A DNA stretch of 64,000 nucleotides, taken from positions 29,957,374-30,021,373 of the forward strand of contig CM025850.1 of the NCBI GenBank assembly GCA_003952965.2, given 5' to 3'. The notes beneath the pieces are model-generated. The model saw only the letters and a program-made list of their open reading frames with translations. It searched no databases and was not told the DNA's origin. The position numbers were made by a program, and so were the translations under genes. Positions 33,316 to 44,329 of this stretch are shown piece by piece (position 1 is the stretch's first letter; the number at the start of each line of letters is the position of its first letter). Source of the DNA: Morella rubra. Taxonomy: Eukaryota > Streptophyta > Magnoliopsida > Fagales > Myricaceae.

Positions 33316-34117
33316 CCACGGGATATGGAATCCTAAGCCAATTGGTAAGCCTTAGCATCCATCAATTGGAGAATTCTAAGTTACCAATTCGGACACGACA
33401 GCATGTGGAGCCAGTGCACCTGCCATACCGCTGATATTAGACCATCTGGACGTATGATTGGCTGCGGCATTGGCGATATATTTGTATTAGTTGACACGGA
33501 TTTTTTTTTATGATTGTTTCCCCTCATACGGGCAAGATCTGAAGCCAACTTTCCTGGATGAACAATCAAGATGAACTTAATGAAGAGATGAAAAGTTCAG
33601 TAGCCAAAAAAAATAAAGAAAATAAAAGCAAAAGGAATGTTTGTATAGAGCTAAAACTAATTTATTTTAGCCCTATTTTGATGGAGTTAAAGATGGGATG
33701 TTTCAGCTTCGAATGCGGTAGGAAAAAAATAATTTTGTTTTTTTTTTTTTCTAATTACGGAACTGACATAAAACGAAAACTACTCGAAAGTCACAAAAAT
33801 AATAATTTAGTTGCTTTTGTTGTGTTTCATAAGAATTCTGTTTTAGCTGTCCTCAGCAAGAATAGTCTTTTACAATCTAAATAGTGTACAAATTTGGGAG
33901 AGTTAAAAGAGTTTTATTCTAAAAAGAAAAGAGTAGATGAGGACTTGAAATAAATGTTACTAGGTTTTCGTTTGTTTTACCTAAATAAGAATCGACAAAT
34001 ACAATACTTTCTCTAAGTTTCAGTGTCTAGGGATGTTGGTAAAATTTAGTGAACTGAAACTAGAATATATTAACGGTAAAATAAAATATTCATTTATTTA
34101 AAATGGTTAATTTATTT
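33316..34117. other. GATA 3' flank, no gene
   Basis: Probable 3' untranslated remnant followed by AT-rich spacer. The frame at 33,558-33,884 is AT-rich and low in complexity (Lys/Asn/Phe-rich) and shows no motif. Confidence 0.5.
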
Positions 34118-34318
34118 AAGAAAAATTAACATTTTCGTCGTTAAGTTTTGGTCACTTTTTCATTCCAGTCTCTTATTTTCAAACTTCAAAATTTTGATCC
34201 TTTTAGTATTGTCATTTTTACAAAAACACCCTTACGTCAATTTTTTTCCAACTTCTTGACAGCAGAATCTACCACCTCAGTAGCCATTACACCTTAGGTC
34301 ACAAGGACAACTCAAAGG
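34118..34318. repeat. Dispersed repeat, copy 1
   Basis: Aligns with 44,330-44,585 (inverted) and 55,050-55,300 (direct): shared words TTCAAACTTCAAAATTTT, TTTTTACAAAAACACCCTT and GGACAACTCAAAGGA. This copy ends where the COX6b coding sequence starts. Its family is not known to me. Confidence 0.65.
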
Positions 34319-34420
34319 AAGTTGTCTGCTACTGTTGAGGAAGTTGTCACTAAGAAAGCTAAGGATTCACCTGCTGCAGCAGAAGAAAGTACTGAGGTTA
34401 CCCTAGTTGCCACTAAAGCA

Positions 34421-34429
34421 AGCAGTGCA
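34421..34429 (+). repeat. Target duplication of the Mutator-like element, left
   Basis: AGCAGTGCA, with AGCAATGTA at 35,638-35,646 as partner (7 of 9). Removing the element and one copy restores the COX6b reading frame (ATKASSA then VTPTAKEST). Confidence 0.75.
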
Positions 34430-35637
34430 GGGGTTCGGTTATTGTGCTGATGAGTGCTGATGGACGGTCAGGATCTAAACTTTATGATCTAATGGCTATT
34501 AAGTCGCCACCTCAATTAAAAAGACTCGACCCACTTCACTCGAATTCCAGATTACCCGACTTAGCTCTCATGTAAATGACCCGTGATTTTATTCAAAACC
34601 GAACTGTCTCCTTCTTCGCATAGCCGTCGCTCAGCTCCCACCCAATCGCCTAGCTCCGTCCCAACTCCTCGTCACACCTAGTGAAACGAGAGCAAATGAA
34701 ACCCAATATATCCATCTAGACTTCCAGGGATTATTCTTAAGCAGAGCACATGCGATCATTTTGAACATACCCGGACCTCTGGTTGTTGTTCTCTGACACA
34801 CAAGTGATCCATGATTTGTCATTTTCCCATACTGTCATCTACCTCCCTATGCTGTCGAAATCCATATGTAACATGCACCCTTAATCGAATCTATTATCTA
34901 CGAGATGCCAACTGTAGTACTGCACTATGGTACTGATATAGGCCATCAATGATCTTGAATGCATGTCCTGTCGATAAGGTGAAAGTAATTGCCTTTCCTA
35001 AGTATGCCTCTGTTTTATCGAAATATCATTCTTTCAGACACTCTCCAAGTCTACTTCCCACGGCAACTATTCGCTTCACATTCCAGGCCCTCTTGAAAAC
35101 TACATTGACTTGAAACTTCACGGTCACATGATTAACAAACATTGGGTCCTTTGTTTCGGACTGGAGATTGCCAATATAGAATGGCACAACCCAAAACACC
35201 ATTGTTGGATGCGTAGTATAAATTAGACACAATTGGAGGCTTTTTCTCTATCCCACGGTAGTATTGTGGTCTCTTAAAGTTTGAAGCCTATAGGCTTCAA
35301 AGAAATAGTTTGGAGCTTGAGGGTAACTATGATATGTAGCGTACAGACCACATTTCCTTCCTTTGCTTCTGGGACAGAGCTGGGCGGCTGGGAGAGTCGG
35401 AGAGGTGCGAAGAAGATGAAACGCGAAGAAGAGGCTGATTTGGGTTTTGTTTTTGCTGAGCCAGTTCGCAGGTCATCTACAATGAAACGGGTCGGTTCAT
35501 CTCGAATCGGATCAGTTCGCGGGTCAAAGTATTTTAATTGACGTAACTTGTTAGCAGCCGTTGGATCTTAAAAATTTGATCCTACTCGTCCATCAGTAGC
35601 CATCAGCACCTTAAAGATCAGCATAATAATTGAACCC
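34430..35637. mobile_element. Mutator-like element, non-autonomous, in COX6b
   Basis: 1,208 bases with terminal inverted repeats of about 60 bases (left GGGGTTCGGTTATTGTGCTG; right end, inverted, GGGTTCAATTATTATGCTG; both continue with CTGATGGACG and AGGATC). A 9-base target duplication is the size made by Mutator transposases. There is no transposase. The interior has frames on the minus strand (34,631-34,822 and 35,026-35,232) that could be captured gene pieces, but I do not recognise them. A purine-rich block lies at 35,380-35,480. Confidence 0.75.
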
Positions 35638-36169
35638 AGCAATGTAGTAACCCCTACTGCTAAAGAGAGCACTGAAGCCACTTCTAGTGCTGTTGAAAAT
35701 AGTAGTGAAGCATTGCTTACTTCCACTCGCTTTTTTAGAGAGCTCTCTGTACACCCTCGGTGGGTATCTCGATACATGTTAGTCAGCCTTATGTTCAGGT
35801 TGTTTTCTGGTTTCAGCCGGCCGCTGTCCATACTGTCCTGCCATCCAGGGGACTTATCCCTGCTCGACGGCCTCCTTTCTGTCGGTCAGCGCAGATTCAT
35901 AATCCTCCTCCTATTTATTCGCAACCTTCTGTTCTTTGGTTACTCAGGCTTTGGTTTATTCAGCTCCAGTACCACCTCTCTCCTTTTCCTCCTATTTCGT
36001 TGCTGCTCATGGATTCTTTGGGCCATGCTTCGAGGTGGAGAACCTCATTGAGCGTACAAAGGCTTTGAAATGGGGAATAGTACCCCTCCTTCCTAGAGAC
36101 CGTTGAAGCAGAAGCAGCATCGGCTCTAGTTTTAATTGGCAGGATAGTTGCTGATCGAGAGAGTTCTCT

Positions 36170-37748
36170 TTGTATGTTGTACAGGGTGTATTACTCAAAG
36201 CTTGGCCAATTGAACCGAAACTGCGTCTTTCGGAGCTTGCCAAAAACGTGTTTTTATGTGAGTTCAACACTTCAGATGCTTCCAGGAAGGTCATGGATAG
36301 ACAACCTTGGATAGTCAAAAGGTTTGTTTTGTGCTTCAACACTGGCCACTGGGTATGTCGTGCCCTGAAATTGAGCTCAATCGCTGCCTTGTATGGGTTC
36401 AAATACATGGTCTGCCTCTGGACAGATCCAATAGTTATTCAGCAAAATTCGTAGGAGATGCTGTTGGGGAAGTCCTGGAAATCGAAGGTGATATTGATAA
36501 ACGGGTCTGGTGCGTGCCATTCACTTGTCTCAGGTGCTTATTGACACTCAAGTTCCCCTTCCTTCGGGTTTCCTCTTGCCTAGGGGAGAGTTGGAGCCTA
36601 TCAAAATCTTCTTCAAGTATGAATTTGTCTTGGGCTTTCTTTCACTATAAGTGCAGATTGTTGGTCACATGCAAGAGGCTTGCAGTATGGTGGGTGAGTT
36701 TCAGACAAATACTTCTTTTGGCCCTTGTATGAAGGCGGATAATCTAGTGCTTCATGGAAAAAATTTTAAGCCAGATCAATTGATGGGGGCTTCAAGCCTT
36801 AGTGTTAAGGCGCTATTGACACTCCCTGAAGCAAGCGCCGTTACAAACTTCTCTTTGCCTGGTGACCGGCTGATGGTGGTTCTTAGTGACGTAACCCCTC
36901 CTCATCTAGATGGCAACATGGTTGTATCAGAAGGTTCTATAGGCGGGGAAGTGACGTAACCCCTCCTCATCTAGATGCAAAATAAGTAATTATGCAACGG
37001 TGGCAGACCCTTTGCCAGAGATCAGGGGTGCCCCTTTTTTACAAAAAGAGGTGTGCGGTGAAGATAAGCTTGCTTCTAACACTGGGCTTGTTAAAGTTGC
37101 ACGGTCTTTTGATCTGCCGTGTTGACAATCTCCTGAGTAACAAAACAGTCCGGATCTTCCTAGGGTGCAATTGAAGGCTGCCTCCCCGACAATCCTTGTT
37201 GAAAGGGTATCTTTTCCTTCGACTTTTCCTTCGACTTTTCCTCTATTGATATCTGTGTAGGCAACGGCAAGTACTCCAATAGTTGGAGTACGGATGACAC
37301 TTGGGCTGAGAAGTTTGCCACCTCTCAGTTGGGCTCGCTGGGGAGTCAAATAGTGATGGAAACTTTGGACCCATCTCAAGATGCCAGCCCTTATGTGAAT
37401 ACGGATTTGGTTAGCCCAAATGCTGCTCAACCCTATCACAGCAAGGGAAAACGTTGCAAGCCTTCGATCATTTTCCATGAGGGGACACAGCTTCTAGCCC
37501 AAGGGAGTAAGTGTGAGGAGTCAGTGCTGAAGAAACGAAGACAAGCCCATCCGGAAGTCTCCTATCCATCACCCAAAAAGCAGGATCTAGGTTTGCATTC
37601 AGACATTCTCGAACCCAAACTTAATTTATCCAGTCCTCTTGATGATTTAATTTTTCAATCGGGGTCCTTTTTCAAACGTGGTGGGTCAGTTGCCGAGATG
37701 AAGAAGAAAGACCATTTGAAGGGGAATAGAGGAGGAAGTACACAGTAG
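36170..37748 (+). pseudogene. LINE ORF1 remnants (DUF4283-type RNA-binding part and Ser/Lys-rich tail)
   Basis: 36,170-36,454 carries the DUF4283-like core (LRLSELAKNVFLCEF, then VMDRQPWIVKRFVLCF). The frame near 36,640-36,690 keeps only a trace of the CCHC knuckle (VGHMQEAC). 37,329-37,748 is a hydrophilic tail. In plant L1 elements this protein binds the LINE RNA. A 61-base step separates two copies of GTGACGTAACCCCTCCTCAT at 36,888 and 36,949, a small internal duplication. Frames are disrupted. Confidence 0.65.
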
Positions 37749-37852
37749 ATTCACAGGGATGTAAACAAGTTTCAGCTGTTGCAAGGAGAATTACCCCGAT
37801 GACCAGTCCAAGCAGGCCGGGGTGGCGGGCCATAACTTGCCCCCACCCTCAC

Positions 37853-38560
37853 CATGAGAGTGCCATTTTGGAACTGCCACGGCTTCCAGGGAGCGGCAAC
37901 AGTGCGATACCTTAGGGGAGTGGTGAGGCAAAAAATCCCTGAGCTTTTTTGTTTGGCAGAAACTAAATCTATGGGCTTGCATCGTAAAATGCTTTAGTTG
38001 GGCTATGCTGATTGTGTTGAAGTTCCCCTGAGAGGTATAAAAGGGGGTTTTGTTGTCGCCTGGAAATATGGCGTTATTTTGGATGTTGTTTTTGTTAGCC
38101 CTTTTTTTGTGAATGTCGTTGTAGAATCTGATCCTCAGGATCACAAGTGGCTTATATCTTTTGTACATGGCCCTACAATTTGGAATGAGAAGGCATGTTT
38201 CTGGTATGATCTTGAGAATAGTGGGCATAGTTTTAATGGACCTTGGATTTGTTTTGGCGATTTTAACGCCATTTTGGACCAAAATGAGAAGTGAGGTGGA
38301 CGGCCCGTGGGTCATAGCTCACTTTCGGGTAACCTTAATCAGTTTTTTTGGAATGCCGGTATGTTGGATCTTGGATTTTCTGGTAACCCCTATACTTGGT
38401 CCAATGGTCGGGAAGGGCGTGGGCTTATCATGGAAAGGTTAGACCGGGGAATTGCAAACGGAGAATGGAGGGGTCTTTTCTCGCGAGCAAAGGTTCAGCA
38501 CATTGCAAGGGTGGCTTCGGACCATGCCCCGATCTTACTGGACACGTATGGCGATTAGGA
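37853..38560 (+). pseudogene. LINE ORF2, endonuclease region
   Basis: Starts MRVPFWNCHGFQG at 37,856 (family: M.VLSWNCRGLG), followed by LFCLAETKSMG, a stop near 37,996, then GGFVVAWKYGVIL, WLISFVHGPTI, GPWICFGDFNAIL and later LDRGIANGEWR, VASDHAPILLD. These are the catalytic motifs of the APE-type endonuclease that nicks target DNA (N, E, D-N and S-D-H). At least two frame changes are present. Confidence 0.8.
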
Positions 38561-39179
38561 CCGTAACCCCCGTCCTTTTCATTTTGAAGCTTTTAGGGCG
38601 ACGGATGTGCATTGTAAAGAGGTTGTTGCTAAGGCACGGAGGTATGAGGGATCTGGCTCTCCAGCATACACTTTGTGCCAACATCTTAAAGCCACCAAGG
38701 TGGCTTTAAGACGTTGGAACCAAGAGGTATTTGAGCATATTCAATCTAATATTCAGTCTCTTCAAGTCGAACTGGATAATTTACAGCAAAATTATGGGGT
38801 GGGTAGTAGCGAGCCGTGGCTCTCTCTCAAAGAAAAGGCGATCAGTTCTTGTCTTCTTGAAGAACAGAGGAAAGAAGAAGTTTTGTGGAGACAAAAGTCA
38901 CCGTATGACATGGTTGCGAATGCCCGACCTCAATACTAGTTTCTTTCGCTTATCGACAATTAACCGGTGACGAAGAAATTGCATTAAGGCAATCCAAGAT
39001 GGCTCGGGCAGATGGCTACATGGGTGGGAGGCCATTGGTTCACAAATTCAAACTTATTTTTGCCACTTGTTTGCAGGAAATTCGGCCAATTTCCCTTATT
39101 CTTTAGATCAACCGATTCTAGAGTTAATAATTGGTGAAGACAGTGGCAAGCTTTGCAAACCACCCACTGATATTGAAAT

Positions 39180-40620
39180 ATGGGAGGCAGTGAAGAGTAT
39201 TGGTGGAATGAAAGCACCGGGCCAGACGGTTTTACGGTGCTCTTTTTCCAAAAATACTGGACTACGGTGCGGGGTGAGGTGATCAGTATGGTAAAGCATT
39301 TCTTTTCCGATGGATATATGTTAAAAAAGCTTAATCATTCTTTTATTGCCCTTATCCCCAAGAATGGCTCTCTTGTTAATATTTCTCAATATCGCCCTTT
39401 TAGTTTATGTAATGTTTGTTATAAGGTTATTTCCAAAATCTTGGCAACTCGGTTGAAAGAGGTGTTGCCTAAGCTTATTTCTTGTAATCAGATGCCTTTG
39501 TCCCCAATCGTCATATTCAGGATAACTTGATTTTAGTGCAAGAAATCATGCAGACACTGAAACGCAAGCAACGCAGAAGGGGGCTTATGGCAGTCAAGAT
39601 GGATATGGAGAAAGCCGATGATAAGATTGATTGGCATTTCCTTATGGTCATCATGAAAGCATTTGGGTTCTGTGAATAGTGGAGATGTTGGATTTTCCAA
39701 TTTATTTCCATATTCTCATTCTCTATTCTATTCAATGGTTCTCCATATGGATTGTTTCGACCGCGATGTGGGCTAAGACAGGGAGATCCTCTCTCACCAT
39801 TTCTCTTTGTGATGATTACGGAGGTGCTCACGCGTCTTATCTCTCGGGAAGAGGAGCTTGGAAATCTATATGGCATAAAAATCGCGAGATCTGCCCCTCC
39901 TATTATTAATCTTCTCTTTGCAGACGATATTATGCTATTTTGTAGGGCAAACCCGGGAGAAGTGCGGCAGTTAAAGAAGTGTATGCACACCTGTGCACGC
40001 TGGTCTGGACAGATTATTCACCCTCAAAAATCGTTCACTTTGTTCAACAATAATCTAAGTTCGGATAGGAGGATTAACTTGACCAATATCTTGCGATTAC
40101 AAACTGTAGAGGAAACTGGTAAATATTTGGGATTGCCTCTTTGTGTTCCTCGGTCTAAAAGTGCTGCTTGTAAAGAAATGCAAGAGCAAGTGGTCAATCG
40201 CCTGGCTAGATGGAAAGCACGAGCACTATCCCAGGCAGGATGCACTCGTCTTAATTCAGTCCGTTGCTCAATGCCATCCCTTCATATTACATGTCAGTTT
40301 TTTTACTTCCCAGACGCGTGAGCAGAGGGCTGGATATCAGATTAAAGGAATTTCTTGGTGGGGTTTTGATGGGCTGTCTCGCCATTTTCATCCAAAATCA
40401 TGGGAGAGTTTATGCAAGCCGAAGCAAAGTGGAGGTCTTGGTTTGAGACGTACGGAGGATCTCAATAAGGCTCAGATTAAAGAATTTTTGGTGGGGTTTT
40501 GATGGGCTGTCTCGCCATTTTCATCCAAAATCATGGGAGAGTTTATGGAAGAGTGGAGGTCTTGGTTTGAGACGTACGGAGGATCTCAATAAGGCTCTGG
40601 TGGCGAGGGGATGTGAGATG
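39180..40620 (+). pseudogene. LINE ORF2, reverse transcriptase region (left-arm copy)
   Basis: Motifs in order: GFTVLFFQKYW, LNHSFIALIPKNGSL, QYRPFSLCNVCYKVISKILA, RPRCGLRQGDPLSPFLFVMI, NLLFADDIMLF (catalytic DD) and GKYLGLPL. Frame changes fall between these, including one before the GLRQGDP block and one near 40,245. A tandem duplication at 40,338-40,596 breaks the end of the domain. The inverted copy at 58,998-59,762 has this end open. Confidence 0.88.
40338..40596 (+). repeat. Tandem duplication in the left arm only
   Basis: Unit 1 (40,338-40,472, 135 bases) and unit 2 (40,473-40,596, 124 bases) both start CAGATTAAAG and contain GGGGTTTTGATGGGCTGTCT and GGTTTGAGACGTACGGAGGA. The right arm has a single unit at 59,040-59,180, and this accounts for the +124 shift between arm coordinates. 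Confidence 0.85.
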
Positions 40621-41135
40621 ATGGCGCAGCGGGACAGTTAATGGGTACATGCATTGACAGCTAATTACTGTCAAGGGACCAATTTTTTGAGGGCTCGACC
40701 AGTTCAAGGAGCTTCCTGGTTCTAGAAGAGCATCATGCAGATTCGAGATCTAGTGACAGCGGGCTTTTGTTGGGGGGTTCAATCTGGTGAGGAGCTTAAC
40801 ATATGGCGCGACCCATGGGTTCCGGAAGTGGAAGGATTCTGCCCAAAGCTGAAAATGGGGCCGTTGGTGGATCCTCGTATTAATAAGGTGAGTGATCTTA
40901 TCGACCCCAATTCCCACAGGTGGAATACAGAGCTGATTAGAGATCTTTTTGAAGACCATTTTGTAAATGCAATTTTACAAATCTCCCTTCCTGCTCGACA
41001 AGCTAAGGATGTTCCCCGATGGATCCTATCTTCTAAAGGAGTTTACTCGGTAAAGGAGCATATCTGTTTGATTAGAAACACTGGTTTGAAAATTCAGGGG
41101 AGTTATTGCCCAGTGAATGAAAACAAATCTGGCGT

Positions 41136-41980
41136 TTGAAGGTGCAACATAGACTTAAACTCCTCTTTTGGAAAGTTGCTGCTAATGTCCTTCTGTTGCG
41201 AGGTAGATCGGGTGGCGGCTCAATACATAATGCAGATTCAGGTTCTTGTTGTCCCTTATGTAAATCCCACGAAGAAACAGCAGCTCATTTATTGTTGGGA
41301 TGTTGGATTAGTCAAAATCTGTGGAAAACCGGCCCCTGGACTTTGGTGACCGAAAGGATGGCTCAGTACCAATGGGCTTCTTTGATGCTGGCGGTGACTA
41401 TTACAATTGACACTATATGGAATATGAGAAATAGAATTGTACATGAGGGCAAGGAACTGGACCCCCCAAAGTTGATTCGTTCTATATATAGGCGCCATCA
41501 TGCACAACTTGCGGCTTGGAACTTAATGGAGGAGCCCTCTGCCATCAGTTGGTAACCACCTTCTGTTGGTGCTGTTAAGATTAATTTTGATATTTCAGTT
41601 AAAGAGAATTGGTTAAGTGCTGCAGCAGTTTGTAGGAATTGCCAGGGTGCAATCCAAAAGGTTAAACTCAGCAAGGGGCCAGGCCAAAATCCTCTTAAAG
41701 GGGAAGCAAGAGTTGCTCGGCTTGCATGTTCATTGGCAGCTGAGTATGGTGACAGTGAGGTTATTATTGAAGGAGATGCGCAAATTCTAGTAAATCAGGT
41801 TCTGGACTTTGAGCATGAGCCTGATTAGCTGATAGCAGGCGAGGTGCACACTATAAGGGCCCTTTTGCAGACGAATCCCAGATGGAAATTCAATGGGTGC
41901 TGCGAGAGAGCAATGATATGGCTCATCAATTAGCTAGATGGGGTATTCAATTTGTACAGCCGGTTGTTTTAGAAGCTGGC
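41136..41980 (+). pseudogene. LINE ORF2, zf-RVT and RNase H region (left-arm copy)
   Basis: 41,136-41,555 encodes KVQHRLKLLFWKVAANVLLL, then CPLCKSHEETAAHLLLGC, the zinc-binding domain after plant L1 reverse transcriptase, and WNMRNRIVHEGKE. A second frame from about 41,570 has INFDISVKENWLSAAAV, GEARVARLACSLAAEYG and VIIEGDAQILVNQV, a plant LINE RNase H domain, with a TAG near 41,827. Confidence 0.85.
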
Positions 41981-42421
41981 GATATGCCTATGGCTATTGT
42001 TTCTTGTGATGACTCCGCTGATTTTAGTAGAGTCCAGTTTTAATGCAATATCTCATGTTACGCAGAAAAAAAAAATAGTAGTGAAGCTGCTCCAGCTGCT
42101 ACTGAAGAAAGCGATGAAAATCCTGAAGCAGCAACTGAAGCAAGCAGCGAAAATTTTGAAGAAGGGAATGCTGGTGATCAAGATGCTGCTGAAGAGACTC
42201 CGGAGATTAAGCTTGAAACAGCCCCTGTAGATTTTCGTTTCCCAACTACAAATCAAACAAGGTGCTGCTTTACTCGATATGTTGAGTATCATCGGTGCAC
42301 AGCGGCCGAGGGGGAAGGTGCTCCAGAGTGTGAAAATTTTGCCAAATATTATCGTGCTCTTTGCCCAGGTGAATGGATTGACAGATGGAATGAGAATGGA
42401 ACCTTTCCTGGTCCTCTGTAA

Positions 42422-42729
42422 TGCATCCAAGTTGCCACTGATTTTGGAGATATGGCCTCAAAGAGATATGGGACCGAAGCTAATGTGCTTTTAGAACAAC
42501 GAGTTAATAAGAAATTTTGGTTTTTTTTTTTTTTTATCAGAAATACTCCAGCTCAAATACAGAGAGATTATTGCTCACAAACAACAGAGAGATTATGTGT
42601 TTTGTTATTTTATTACTCAGGTGATTTTCCATCGTAATTTTCTGCTTTCACTGTTTGTAACAGTTAGAGGTTAGTGAATGGAGTCACAAATAAAAATGTA
42701 GCATTTGCCTCAAAAAAAAAAAAAAAAAA
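42422..42729 (+). pseudogene. COX6b retropseudogene 3' untranslated part and poly(A) tail
   Basis: The stretch between the TAA and the 18-A tail contains a 15-T run and a GAGAGATTAT duplication, then CACAAATAAAAATG about 25 bases before the tail, a plausible polyadenylation signal. After the tail comes GACTTGAAA, which also occurs at 33,942-33,950. If real, this would be the retroposon's target duplication. Confidence 0.6.
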
Positions 42730-43821
42730 GACTTGAAACGCGTGTTCAAGCAAGCGAACTCATGTTAACCATCCTGTGTTGCTGAAGGTATGGCCCGCGG
42801 TGGAACCAGAATTAAAACCCAAGGGTAGCGAACTTTAAAAACGAAATGACAAAAAAAAAAATGCTTTTGTAATGCAAAAAATTGTTTTAGAGTTATAATG
42901 TCGAAAATTAAAGAATTAAAAGCATTAAAAATATTAGAATACATGTAACGTACTATATACTGTGACTGAGAGGTGACAAAACAAAAGTGAAGTCAATCAA
43001 TTAGTTGGCAATGGTGTTTTAATATTTGCAGTGCATATTCTATTTTTAATGAAGAATTTAGAGAGTTTCCTAGGACACTTAATGCATATCATCTTGATAG
43101 AGACATATGATCAAGTCAATTTTGAGTCTTTCACACACCACACATATATATATATATATATGATTAAGTTCATGTTGTTGTAATGTGTATCGAGGAAGTG
43201 CATAGAAGTTTTGACTTCAAGCTGAAAAATATGCAAACTTGAATTTTTGGACATACTGTTACTATAGCTAAAATTAGAATTTTAAGGCAAAACTCACATC
43301 CACGCACAATTTAGCCTACAATTAATATTGATTAATTAACATTTTCTTGTCTAACTTTGATTCAACCTTTCCTTCTAATCTTGGCATCCTTACTAAAAGC
43401 CTGGGTGTGCCCATAAAGGTACTTAGTAAATTGAAAAAAAAAAAAGTAAAAACAAGACCTTCAGCCTAATCGTTGATGGATGTCGACTAAAATCTTAATA
43501 TATGATCGCATTATTTAGTATTATATTGATATAAATGCAAGATTAGGATTGCTGATCAAAGAATTAACAGTGCATTTTACTTGGAGATCCAATATTAATA
43601 GATTATATATATAAGGTAAAAGTAGCTCTGTTCCTCATTATTTTCAGCTTTTTTTTCCTGTGTATTTTTTCCACCCACCCCTAGCTTTATTCCACATATG
43701 GCTTGGGCCTAATGGGTGTCGTGCCAAAGCCAACTTATGAAAAAAAAACACATGTAAAAATTTGTTTTGGGTTGAGCAATGGGTGGCAAACGCCCGGGTT
43801 CGCTACCCACTGCATTCACCA
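42730..43821. other. AT-rich spacer with a TA microsatellite
   Basis: No gene recognised. A (TA)n run lies at about 43,144-43,161. The same stretch is found inverted in the right arm (about 55,812-56,907). Confidence 0.6.
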
Positions 43822-44290
43822 CTAGGTATGGAACACAAGGTTCTTTCCATGCTCCTCTTCTAACCAATCAGCCAAATGGCTCACAAGCAAGTCTATATGC
43901 TCTTTAGCTTTCCCACCAAACTGGTAACTAAGAATCTCAGCCATTGGAAAAGCATAGGTAATTAATGGAATGAAAACCCCTAGATGTATACCATTTTGCG
44001 TATCTCTTAAGATGTTTCTATTTTGCTCCCAACCATCCAAGCAAAACCACCAATGTCCTAGACTTTGCAGATGAACAATCAGAAGTACCCAAAACATCTA
44101 TTGCATTAGGCTCAGGTAAATGCCAGATATCTATACATAACCTCAGAAGGCAAGGTAGGTATACTATGCCGATGTGTAGTTGGATTTGGAGCATTGGCCA
44201 AAATTGCAGCTAGTATAGATTAAGACGAGGAGAAGAAGGAATAGAGGAATAGAACAAGCTGGGGGCAAACTTGAAGACGACGTTTTGTTC
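43822..44290 (-). pseudogene. TMEM53/DUF829-family gene fragment (left arm)
   Basis: The 91-residue frame at 43,822-44,097 reads WEQNRNILRDTQNGIHLGVF, TYAFPMAEILSYQFGGKAKE and HIDLLVSHLADWLEEEHGKN, then LVFHT and a stop. Plant DUF829 (TMEM53-like, alpha/beta-hydrolase fold) proteins have the same LGW-to-FHTFSNTG layout; the FSNTG continuation is missing here. The bases up to 44,290 (NAPNPTTHRHSIPTLPSE in one frame) could be the preceding exon. The protein family's role in plants is not established. This is a partial copy, not a whole gene. Confidence 0.7.
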
Positions 44291-44329
44291 TACGTATATA
44301 AGGATGAGTTGGAAATAATGAAGACAACA

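Larger units (their letters stand above)
35712..42073 (+). mobile_element. L1-type LINE with RNase H, full length but inactive
   Basis: 6,362 bases with a 14-base target duplication AATAGTAGTGAAGC (35,698-35,711 and 42,074-42,087) and a short A tail at 42,066-42,073. ORF1 region: DUF4283-like part near 36,180-36,450 (LSELAKNVFLCEF, MDRQPW). ORF2 region: apurinic-type endonuclease from 37,856, reverse transcriptase 39,200-40,620, zf-RVT domain 41,136-41,340 and RNase H 41,570-41,970. Stops and frame changes break ORF1 and ORF2 repeatedly. The element lies inside the COX6b pseudogene. From 38,769 on it is repeated, inverted, at 57,565-60,745. Confidence 0.9.
34319..42729 (+). pseudogene. Cytochrome c oxidase subunit 6b (COX6b-1-like) retropseudogene with two nested insertions
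   Basis: COX6b caps the intermembrane-space face of mitochondrial complex IV and links its monomers. Coding pieces: 34,319-34,429 (EEVVTKKAKDSPAAAEEST), 35,647-35,711 (VTPTAKESTEATSSAVENSS) and 42,074-42,421 (acidic linker, then ETPEIKLETAPVDFRFPTTN and the core). The core keeps the twin-cysteine pattern, CFTRYVEYHRC (CX9C) and CENFAKYYRALC (CX10C), then PGEWIDRWNE, and ends NGTFPGPL with TAA at 42,419. The usual WNEQRENGT lacks three residues here and TRHC is TRCC. The three pieces join in frame without introns. The copy has AATAAA at about 42,689 and an 18-A tail at 42,712-42,729, so it probably arose by reverse transcription of an mRNA. The N-terminal start is missing. Confidence 0.85.

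Noticed and set aside
33942-33950. GACTTGAAA as target duplication of the COX6b retrocopy (partner at 42,730-42,738)
   Set aside because: Only nine bases, and the sequence between it and the COX6b start is unrelated repeat, so it could be chance. Kept only as a remark.
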